A stretch of DNA of 21,012 nt, taken from positions 1-21,012 of the forward strand of contig JBAXYJ010000017.1 of the NCBI GenBank assembly GCA_041670885.1, read 5' to 3'. Source of the DNA: JAJBWD01 sp041670885. Its GTDB lineage: Bacteria; Bacillota; Clostridia; Clostridiales; Clostridiaceae. The translations under genes were made by a program, and so were the position numbers. A model generated the notes under the pieces. It made no database searches, had not been told where the DNA came from, and saw nothing but the letters and a program-made list of their open reading frames with translations. Positions 15,543 to 21,012 of the stretch are shown here, one piece after another; the first letter of the stretch is position 1, and every line of letters starts with the position of its first letter.

Positions 15543-16139
15543 CTAAATTATTTTCTGAACATTTATTTTATCTCTATATCTTATAAACACCTTTTTTAAA
15601 GTGTTATAAAATACTATTGAAAAAAAGAAATTTGCTGCTCCATGCAGCATATCAAATAGAAATCCTGATGCCAGCATGGTGCCCACAGAAGCTAAATTAA
15701 TTTCTTTAATAAAGCCTAATATATACCAAAGCTCCACAATATAATCAAATAAAAACCCGTAAAAAAAGCAGACTATAGAAAATCCAAAAGCTTTAATATT
15801 TTTAGGCAGGAAGGCAGATATAAAACCTACTGTGCCCCAGCCAAACATCTGAAAAAATGTCCAGGGTCCCTGACCTAAAAATATATTAGATAAAAAAGCT
15901 GACAAAGCTCCTGTAATAAACCCAGTAAATGGTCCAAAGACAAAGCCGGTAAGTGAAACCAGAAAAGTAGTCGGCATAATATTGGGAAGAGGTGCCATAA
16001 CAACTCTTAGCCCTGCTGCTATTGCAGAGAGTGTAGCTATAGCTGCTATACTTTTAAAATTTTTATCCTTCTTTTCATATATTACAAAGCTTAAAAAGAG
16101 AATTCCTATCAGCAAGGCTGCCAGCATTTCTCTATACAT
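15543..16139 (-). CDS. ECF transporter S component, probably corrinoid-specific (CbrT-like)
   Basis: A 198-residue integral membrane protein with about six hydrophobic segments. It is the substrate-binding S component of an energy-coupling-factor transporter. Typical features are the APLPNIMPTTFLVSLTGFVFGP loop and helix, FTGFITGALSAFLSNIF, and a GQGPWTFFQMFGWG segment. The ATG at 16139 is chosen because GAGGAAG lies 8 bases upstream. A longer reading from 16166 has no ribosome-binding site. The start overlaps the stop of the ATPase gene by 8 bases. Placement behind a cobalamin riboswitch and beside T and ATPase genes indicates a dedicated (group I) B12 or corrinoid transporter of the CbrTUV kind. 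The substrate is inferred from context, not read from residues. Confidence 0.85.
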   Translation of the reverse strand: MYREMLAALLIGILFLSFVIYEKKDKNFKSIAAIATLSAIAAGLRVVMAPLPNIMPTTFLVSLTGFVFGPFTGFITGALSAFLSNIFLGQGPWTFFQMFGWGTVGFISAFLPKNIKAFGFSIVCFFYGFLFDYIVELWYILGFIKEINLASVGTMLASGFLFDMLHGAANFFFSIVFYNTLKKVFIRYRDKINVQKII

Positions 16140-17724
16140 TTTTAACTTCCTCTTCCAGATATACATTGTTTTTAAAAAGCTTATTTATATCTGTGGAATA
16201 ATAAATTCCATCTTTAAGTACCTGGTCCCGGCTTCCATAGGAAACAATTTCTCCATTTATAATCAAGGCAAGGTTTTTACATAAAAGAGCTGCATTTTCT
16301 ATATCATGAGTTACAATTATTATAGTAGTTCCGCTTTCGTTTATTTTTTTCAAAAGACCTGATATCCTCTTTTTTAAAATCGGGTCTATACCTCTTGTTA
16401 TCTCATCTAATATAAGTATCTTGGGCTTTAAGACAAGAACTGCTGCCATGGCCAGCCTCTGAAGCTCTCCTCCGCTTAAGTCCCTGGGATTCTTATCCTT
16501 GTATTTATATATATCCAGCTGTTTTAGAGTTTGATTTACTAAATCTTCATCTTCTATGCTGTAATTACTTAGAGTAAATTTAACCTCTTCATATACGGTG
16601 TCCTTCCATATATAATCGTTTGGATTCTGGCTTATATAACCTATTTCCCTTCCTATTTCCTTAAGACTCATCTTGCTTGCTTCAATTCCTGATATTTTGA
16701 CAGAACCCTTGTAGGGAATCAAGTTTAAAACAGATTTTAAAAGAGTAGTCTTTCCTGCCCCGTTGGAACCTATTATCCCCAGGAAATCTCCCTGTTTTAT
16801 ATCCAGGTTTATGCCATCTAAAACGTTTCTGTCACCATAGCCTGCTTTTAGATTTTTAATGCTTATCAGGGTATTCCCTGGATATATTTTATTCTCTATT
16901 TTATTTACCTTTATACCATTTAAAGCTTCTTTTGCTTCCTTAAGTGAATTTTTATATCCTATATTAAGCCTTTTAAGAAGCCTTAAATATGATGGAAGAA
17001 ACTCATTATATTTATGAATTTTGCTTTGGTAGAATTCTTCCCTGCTGCCATCAAGGGAAATTTTTCCATTTTCCATAAACAGTACTCTGTCTGCTGCCAT
17101 AAGCCATTTATTAGTTCTCTGCTCTATTACCATAATTGTGATAAAAAGCTCCTTATTTATCTTTTTTATTATATTTACTATTTCCTCAGCAGCGGATGGA
17201 TCAAGCTGAGATGTAGGTTCATCTAAGATAATGCATTCCGGACTATAGGAAAGAGCAGCTGCTATGGCAAGCTTTTGTTTTTCTCCGCCGGACAGAGTAT
17301 CTATATTCCTGTATGCTAAATCTAAAATATTGCAAAATTCCAAGGCTTCAAATACTCTTCTCTTTATTCCCTTCTCATCGTAGGCTATATTTTCCAAGCC
17401 AAAGGCTATCTCTCTATGAACCTTATCCATAAGAAAGCTTTTTTCAGGATGCTGAAGCACCATGGTAACAAGTTTTGCCCTGTCTCCATCCTTTAACTCC
17501 TTAATATCAGTCTGGTTTATTAATATTTCTCCTCCTATTCTTCCTCCATAGAAGTTTGGGACAGCACCGGTTATTGCCTTTCCCAAAGTTGATTTGGAAG
17601 AGCCTGATTTGCCGGTTATTAAAACCAGCTCCCCCTTTTCAATATTTAGATTTATATTATCTAAAGCCTTTTCATTTTCATTTGGATAGTAATAATTAAG
17701 ATTTTTTATATTTATAAATTCCAT
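16132..17724 (-). CDS. ECF transporter fused double ATPase (EcfA-EcfA')
   Basis: A 530-residue cytosolic protein made of two ABC ATPase domains that together power the ECF transporter. Half 1 has a Walker A-like GKSGSSKST (38-46), a Q-loop at VLQHPEK (89-95), signature LSGGEKQ (144-150), Walker B IILDEP, and EQR (201-203) at the switch position. Half 2 has Walker A GSNGAGKTT (319-327), signature LSGGELQR (416-423), Walker B LILDE and H-loop THD (472-474). In half 1 the invariant Walker A glycine before Lys is Ser43, and the switch histidine is Gln202, so one of the two composite ATP sites looks impaired. The fusion replaces separate EcfA1/EcfA2. It starts 12 bases after the T component with AGAGG. 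Confidence 0.93.
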   Translation of the reverse strand: MEFINIKNLNYYYPNENEKALDNINLNIEKGELVLITGKSGSSKSTLGKAITGAVPNFYGGRIGGEILINQTDIKELKDGDRAKLVTMVLQHPEKSFLMDKVHREIAFGLENIAYDEKGIKRRVFEALEFCNILDLAYRNIDTLSGGEKQKLAIAAALSYSPECIILDEPTSQLDPSAAEEIVNIIKKINKELFITIMVIEQRTNKWLMAADRVLFMENGKISLDGSREEFYQSKIHKYNEFLPSYLRLLKRLNIGYKNSLKEAKEALNGIKVNKIENKIYPGNTLISIKNLKAGYGDRNVLDGINLDIKQGDFLGIIGSNGAGKTTLLKSVLNLIPYKGSVKISGIEASKMSLKEIGREIGYISQNPNDYIWKDTVYEEVKFTLSNYSIEDEDLVNQTLKQLDIYKYKDKNPRDLSGGELQRLAMAAVLVLKPKILILDEITRGIDPILKKRISGLLKKINESGTTIIIVTHDIENAALLCKNLALIINGEIVSYGSRDQVLKDGIYYSTDINKLFKNNVYLEEEVKNV

Positions 17725-17736
17725 AGCTTACCTCTA

Positions 17737-18570
17737 TTAAAAAACTATAGTTACTGAAATTATTAACATCATTATTATATTAATTGAAACATATATATTG
17801 AAAAAACTATTTAACCCGGCTTTGCTGTAAATATCAAAATATATATAGTCATTCATGCTGGACCATATAAAAAAAATCATCTGGACTAAGGACAGCATTA
17901 ATATTAAATAATCTTTAGAATTTAGCTTCCTTTTTTCATAAATTGTCCTTTTGCTTCCTAAATAACCTCGGACAAATGCTGCTTCACCTATTTCAAAGGA
18001 GCCTTCCAGAGTATCTTCAGTTAGACTTGCAATTACAGGAAGAAAGCCCTCTATCATATCTCTTTTTCTCTTTTTGCTGAAATCAACTCCCCGGAGGGAA
18101 AAAACTTCTCTTATGCTCTCATACCTTCTCTTAAGCCTGGGAATAATTTTAGCTGATATAAGAAGAGTGAGAGTTGACTTTGGAGCTATAGATGAAAAAA
18201 ACGAAACAAGATCATCTGAATCAACAAGAACACCAAAAAGCGGGAAAATATATATTACATTAAGCAGTTTAAGAGACATTATTAAAGCATAGACCAAGGA
18301 TTCCAAGGTGAACTTTTTACCCATAGCCTGAAAAATTACATGGCTGCCCTCTGATACAAATATTAAATTAATAAGTATAGTAATTACTGCGTAGGGAATA
18401 AAATAATATATATTCTTTTTAAGCTTATCAGCATTTCCTGAAAATATAAGCACTATTAAAATAAATAATAAAATTCCTGATATTATAGAAACATTGTAAG
18501 TAGAAAAATCTATAATAGTAAGAATGAGCACAAGTATTATTGCAGCTATAGGGTGAATATTTATTTTCAT
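17737..18570 (-). CDS. ECF transporter transmembrane T component
   Basis: A 277-residue membrane protein with several hydrophobic segments, two at the start and two after residue about 215. The cytoplasmic coupling region in the middle carries LRGVDFSKKRKRD and, later, the Arg-Gly motif EAAFVRGYLG, as in EcfT/CbiQ-type proteins that join the ATPases to the S component. It is the first gene after the cobalamin riboswitch. It starts with GGAGG at ideal spacing, about 70 bases past the riboswitch terminator, and is followed at 12 bases by the ATPase gene. Its divergence from shared EcfT proteins and the dedicated operon fit the CbrV type of corrinoid transporter, by inference. Confidence 0.9.
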   Translation of the reverse strand: MKINIHPIAAIILVLILTIIDFSTYNVSIISGILLFILIVLIFSGNADKLKKNIYYFIPYAVITILINLIFVSEGSHVIFQAMGKKFTLESLVYALIMSLKLLNVIYIFPLFGVLVDSDDLVSFFSSIAPKSTLTLLISAKIIPRLKRRYESIREVFSLRGVDFSKKRKRDMIEGFLPVIASLTEDTLEGSFEIGEAAFVRGYLGSKRTIYEKRKLNSKDYLILMLSLVQMIFFIWSSMNDYIYFDIYSKAGLNSFFNIYVSINIIMMLIISVTIVF

Positions 18571-18642
18571 AAATCCTCCGGGAAGTAATTAATTATTTTT
18601 TATTTTAAGTAAAACTTATGGAAGGTAACTATCTAAATGCAT

Positions 18643-18668
18643 AAAAAAAGCGAACCTAAAAAGGTTCG
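18643..18668 (-). terminator. Riboswitch attenuator terminator
   Basis: On the minus strand a perfect 7-bp stem CGAACCT/AGGTTCG with a four-base loop is followed by C and seven T. It sits between the riboswitch aptamer and the first gene of the transporter operon. Confidence 0.88.
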
Positions 18669-18846
18669 GTAAATACATTTCTACCAAGCCTTCCCACCGA
18701 AGGTTGTTTAGCTGATTTATAAAGATATCCTGGCTTACACCTTAACCTCATGATAACCTTCCCTGATTTCTCAAGTGGCACTCTATCAATTGTAGGTGTT
18801 ACAGTAGCGGGGGCTGCTGCGGATTCTAACCGCATTCCCTTTATTA
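18643..18846 (-). ncRNA. Cobalamin (adenosylcobalamin) riboswitch with transcription terminator
   Basis: On the minus strand the conserved core is readable: AAAGGGAATGCGG, then GAATCCGCAGCAGCCCCCGC and TACTGTAA (18795-18846), later the B12 box AAGCCAGGATATC (around 18724-18736), followed by expression-platform hairpins and the terminator at 18643-18668. Binding of adenosylcobalamin should favour termination and shut off the downstream transporter operon when the cofactor is plentiful. The TTCGGT at 18696-18701 is complementary to ACCGAA at 18665-18670, the left side of the terminator stem, so the two could form a competing antiterminator. Confidence 0.95.
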
Positions 18847-18852
18847 AATCAG

Positions 18853-18881
18853 ATATTATTTAATTATCAAACTAATGTTAA
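18853..18881 (-). promoter_or_regulatory. Sigma-A-like promoter of the cobalamin-uptake operon
   Basis: On the minus strand TTAACA (18876-18881), a 17-base spacer and TAATAT (18853-18858). Transcription would begin a few bases before the conserved 5' part of the riboswitch, as expected. Confidence 0.7.
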
Positions 18882-18912
18882 CATTATTAGATATTAATTA
18901 CAACCCTATTCC

Positions 18913-18985
18913 AGAAAATTGCATAATTTAAGAATTTACTTTTTAGCATAAAAAATAGCCGAAATGTAATTATACAATTTCCTCA
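18913..18985. repeat. Palindromic interspersed repeat, copy 2, abutting the YitT stop codon
   Basis: The ends are inverted: AGAAAATTGCATAATT at 18913 and, on the minus strand, TGAGGAAATTGTATAATT from 18985. The minus-strand sequence matches the minus strand of copy 1 (1278-1387) through the first about 45 bases, with shared GGAAATTG, ATAATTAC, TTT, GGCT and TTTTT blocks. The internal part is shorter, with a TTTTTTATGCTAAAAA near-palindrome. The terminal TGA is also the stop codon of the YitT-family gene. It may act as that gene's terminator. Confidence 0.65.
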
Positions 18986-19834
18986 TTCGATGATACTTTT
19001 AAATCCTTCTCCCAGAGTTTCCCTTATGTTTTTTATTGTAATAAATGAGGCAGTGTCAATTTCCTTAATATAATTTCTAAGCTTTACATATTCTTTTCTG
19101 TCTATAATCGTAGTAATTACTTCCTTGTTCTCCCCTGAGAAAGCTCCCTTTGCATAATATATAGTAGCTCCTCTCTGAAGCTCGTCAATGATAAACTTTT
19201 TTATAAGATCTCCCTTTTCACTTATTATTACAACTTCCTTGCAGACACTAAATCCCTCAATTACATTATCTATCACATATCCATTCATAATAACGCCCAG
19301 CATAGCATAAAGACCTTTTGTAATTCCGAAGGTTAATGAAGCAAAAATTGTAATGATAAAATCTGACATAAGAATTGCCTTGCCTAAGTCAATGTGAAAA
19401 AATTTATTTATTATTTTTGCTATTATATCAGTTCCGCCAGTTGATGCATTCTGATTGAACACTATTCCCATACCAGTTCCGGATATTAAAATGCCAACTA
19501 TAAGCTGCAAAAGCATGTCATCGGATAGTGGGGCTTTGACAGGGTAAAAAATCTCCAAAGCCCAAATCATGCCGGATAAGCCTATGCTTACATATATGGT
19601 CTTTCCTCCAAAATTTGGTCCTATTATAAGGAATGCTATGATAAATAAAATTATGTTCATTATTATCATCAGGAATCCAACAGAAATAAATGGTAGATAA
19701 TGATTTATAATAATTCCCATGCCATTTACTCCTCCGGTTGCCAAATCATTAGGCATCAGGAAGAAATACATGCCCACTGCTACTAAAACCATTCCTAATG
19801 TTATTAAGACATATTCTTTAATCTTTTTCTTCAT
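18983..19834 (-). CDS. YitT family membrane protein (DUF2179 C-terminus)
   Basis: A 283-residue protein of normal family length. An N-terminal membrane region (about 1-200) contains hydrophobic helices and the family motifs FFLMPNDLATGGVNG (24-38) and NQNASTGGTDIIAK (about 127-140). A soluble C-terminal DUF2179 domain (about 215-275) contains GATIYYAKGAFSGENKEVI. YitT proteins are widespread in Firmicutes, and their transported substrate is not established. The start has AGAGGTGG upstream. The stop codon coincides with the end of a palindromic repeat, so the C-terminus may have been trimmed or left intact by that insertion. No functional link to the B12 genes on either side is evident. Confidence 0.92.
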   Translation of the reverse strand: MKKKIKEYVLITLGMVLVAVGMYFFLMPNDLATGGVNGMGIIINHYLPFISVGFLMIIMNIILFIIAFLIIGPNFGGKTIYVSIGLSGMIWALEIFYPVKAPLSDDMLLQLIVGILISGTGMGIVFNQNASTGGTDIIAKIINKFFHIDLGKAILMSDFIITIFASLTFGITKGLYAMLGVIMNGYVIDNVIEGFSVCKEVVIISEKGDLIKKFIIDELQRGATIYYAKGAFSGENKEVITTIIDRKEYVKLRNYIKEIDTASFITIKNIRETLGEGFKSIIE

Positions 19835-19876
19835 AAAACCACCTCTTTAAAACTGTCGTTCAAATACTCCATAACT

Positions 19877-19905
19877 AGTATACAATAAGGCCTTTAGGAA
19901 TTGAA
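19877..19905 (-). promoter_or_regulatory. Candidate promoter of the YitT gene
   Basis: On the minus strand TTCAAT (19900-19905), a 17-base spacer and TATACT (19877-19882). The -10 box is good and the -35 box poor (3 of 6). Confidence 0.35.
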
Positions 19906-19927
19906 CCCCCTTTAATAAATATTTAAT

Positions 19928-20004
19928 TAAGGAGACTGCCAGATGACCTTTTGGATGATTTCGCAGCTTAAAAATGTGGATTTTCGAGGTTTTGCAGTTC
20001 CTTA
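19928..20004. repeat. Inverted-repeat element, possible third relative, abutting the cobO stop codon
   Basis: The left end is TAAGGAGACTGC (19928-19939). The right end read on the minus strand is TAAGGAACTGC (from 20004), an inverted pair differing by one inserted base. The interior holds TTTTTAAGCTG, a motif also present in copy 1. The terminal TAA doubles as the stop codon of the adenosyltransferase gene. Relationship to the other two repeats is plausible from the TRAGGA ends but not certain. It may simply be a long terminator hairpin. Confidence 0.45.
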
Positions 20005-20517
20005 GTCCTCTATTCCCCGTCTGGCTTTTATTCCCTTATTAAAATAGTGCTTTATCTCCTTCATCTCTGTAACCAAGTCTGCCTTTTCGATTAAAGCCTC
20101 ATTTGCGTAACGGCCTGTTAATATAACTTCTGTTTTAATGCATTTTTTATCCAGCATATCCAGAACATCAGAAACTTTAATTAAATCTAATAAAATTGCT
20201 ATGTTTATTTCATCTAATATTACTAAATCATATTCTCCTCCGGTTACTGCCTCATATGCCTTTTTAAAGCCCTTCTCCGCCCCTTCAATATCTTTGCTGC
20301 TGGGCTTATCTACTATAAATGTAGGTTCACCATACTGCTCCATTGTAAGGTTTTTAAAAAATTCAGGTGCCTTAAGCTCGCTGTAATTTTGTCCCTTGGC
20401 AAACTGTCCAATATATACCTTAAAGCCTGCGCATAAAGCTCTCAGCGCCAGACCCAGTGCCGCAGTTGTTTTTCCTTTGCCATTTCCCGTATAAATTTGT
20501 ATATATCCTCTTTCCAC
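20002..20517 (-). CDS. cobO: Corrinoid adenosyltransferase, CobO/BtuR type
   Basis: A 171-residue cytosolic enzyme that transfers the 5'-deoxyadenosyl group of ATP to the cobalt of reduced corrinoids, making adenosylcobalamin or its precursors. The signature P-loop TGNGKGKTT lies at 10-18, followed by ALGLALRALCAG, the Walker-B-like YDLVILDEI and a C-terminal KGIKARRGIED tail. Length fits the CobA/CobO/BtuR family. The start is taken as GTG at 20517 (ERGYIQIYTG follows), because AGAAGGTGAT is well placed for it. An in-frame GTG at 20526 lies inside that ribosome-binding site. It is not preceded by a riboswitch but has its own promoter. It complements the corrinoid importer downstream on the same strand. 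Confidence 0.95.
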   Translation of the reverse strand: MERGYIQIYTGNGKGKTTAALGLALRALCAGFKVYIGQFAKGQNYSELKAPEFFKNLTMEQYGEPTFIVDKPSSKDIEGAEKGFKKAYEAVTGGEYDLVILDEINIAILLDLIKVSDVLDMLDKKCIKTEVILTGRYANEALIEKADLVTEMKEIKHYFNKGIKARRGIED

Positions 20518-20538
20518 ATTTATCACCTTCTACTATAT

Positions 20539-20567
20539 AATATAATTGATAAGTAAATATTTTGCAA
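20539..20567 (-). promoter_or_regulatory. Promoter of cobO
   Basis: On the minus strand TTGCAA (20562-20567), a 17-base spacer and TATATT (20539-20544), about 20 bases from the start codon. The leader is too short for a cobalamin riboswitch. Confidence 0.6.
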
Positions 20568-20578
20568 TTAATCAGCTG

Positions 20579-20607
20579 TTTACTTTAAGTACGAATTAGC
20601 ATATAAT
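20579..20607 (+). promoter_or_regulatory. Promoter of the DUF2156 gene
   Basis: TTTACT (20579-20584), a 17-base spacer and a perfect TATAAT (20602-20607), 25 bases before the start codon. A small palindrome ATTGAT-T-ATCAAT (20609-20621) lies at the expected transcription start and could be an operator, but nothing identifies a regulator. Confidence 0.65.
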
Positions 20608-20632
20608 ATTGATTATCAATTGAGGTGTTATT

Positions 20633-21012
20633 ATGCTGGAATTTAAAAACTTAGAAATAAACGACAGGGAAATATTTGATGAATATCTGAATCCTTATAA
20701 ATTTAAAACCTGTGAATATTCGTTTACAAACCTTATTATATGGAAAAAGTCATTAGATATTAAATATGCTGTATACAAGGATGCTTTAATAATTAAAAAA
20801 AAAGATTTTGAAGGAAAATATCATTTTATGCAGCCAATAGGTTACGCTATGGATGACCTTGCTGATATAGTAAGCTTATTAAAGGCTGAAAAAGATGATT
20901 CATTTAATTACCTATTTAGGTTTGCCGAGGAGGATTTTACTTTTAAGCTTAAAGGATTAGATCCTGATTTAATTATAGAAGAAGACAGAGATAATTTTGA
21001 CTATATATATAA
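20633..21012 (+). CDS. DUF2156 domain protein, N-terminal part (runs off the window)
   Basis: An open frame from the ATG at 20633 to the window edge (126 complete codons, no stop) with TGAGGTG as ribosome-binding site and a strong promoter. It begins MLEFKNLEINDREIF, followed by SFTNLIIWKKSLDIKY, FMQPIGY and, near the end, EEDRDNFDYIY. These are typical of the N-terminal half of clostridial DUF2156 proteins, whose fold resembles GNAT domains and the C-terminal domain of phosphatidylglycerol lysyltransferases (MprF). The function of the stand-alone form is not established. It is divergent from cobO. Confidence 0.85.
   Translation, partial: MLEFKNLEINDREIFDEYLNPYKFKTCEYSFTNLIIWKKSLDIKYAVYKDALIIKKKDFEGKYHFMQPIGYAMDDLADIVSLLKAEKDDSFNYLFRFAEEDFTFKLKGLDPDLIIEEDRDNFDYIY

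Noticed and set aside
16140..16166. Longer N-terminus for the ECF S component starting at 16166
   Set aside because: No ribosome-binding site precedes it, whereas GAGGAAG is correctly spaced before the ATG at 16139, matching the coupled start with the ATPase gene.
19928..20004. Treating this inverted repeat as a tRNA or riboswitch
   Set aside because: No cloverleaf, anticodon arm or known aptamer core could be found. It is best described as an inverted-repeat element or hairpin.
20609..20621. ATTGAT-T-ATCAAT palindrome resembling half of a Fur-type operator
   Set aside because: It matches the Fur consensus poorly and neither flanking gene is an iron gene. Mentioned only as part of the promoter entry.

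Overview
The window is AT-rich chromosomal DNA whose gene families, ribosome-binding sites (strong GGAGG types) and a Spo0E-type regulator point to a spore-forming Firmicute, most likely Clostridium sensu lato. Almost every gene lies on the minus strand. The only plus-strand genes are the DUF4349 lipoprotein at 3711 and the partial DUF2156 gene at the right edge. No tRNA, rRNA, CRISPR array or transposase gene was seen.

Layout, left to right. (1) 1-1174: a decayed two-component system (receiver domain joined out of frame to the ATPase end of a histidine kinase) downstream of a small lipoprotein and a small secreted helical protein. (2) 1278-1439: a palindromic interspersed repeat and the tkt terminator. 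(3) 1463-3448: transketolase. (4) 3711-4598: DUF4349 lipoprotein, divergent from tkt. (5) 4653-7391: three tandem paralogues resembling the erythromycin-esterase/Tiki-ChaN hydrolase superfamily, progressively degenerate. (6) 7554-8285: a fusion of a Spo0E phosphatase hairpin to a MEDS sensory domain. (7) 8431-10644: a DapF-like protein with both catalytic cysteines replaced by serine, followed by a protein with three GNAT modules. (8) 10757-11632: DegV-family protein. (9) 11885-18881: a cobalamin-riboswitch-controlled six-gene operon. (10) 18983-20517: YitT-family membrane protein and a CobO/BtuR-type corrinoid adenosyltransferase. (11) 20633 to the edge: start of a DUF2156 gene.

The most interesting unit is the riboswitch operon. 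A sigma-A-like promoter leads into a class-typical cobalamin riboswitch that ends in an intrinsic terminator. Tightly spaced genes follow for an ECF transporter (T component, fused double ATPase, S component), a 765-residue sortase-anchored surface protein, a second small secreted DUF4430 protein, and a short-chain dehydrogenase. The surface protein carries two DUF4430 (transcobalamin C-terminal-like) modules plus an alpha/alpha-barrel-like region, the same two building blocks as vertebrate transcobalamin/intrinsic factor but in the reverse order. I infer a Gram-positive, wall-anchored corrinoid capture system that hands substrate to the ECF transporter. The adenosyltransferase gene about 1.4 kb upstream would convert imported corrinoid to the adenosyl cofactor.

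Three short inverted-repeat elements (1278-1387, 18913-18985, 19928-20004) look like a related family. Two of them have termini that appear to supply the stop codon of the adjacent gene.
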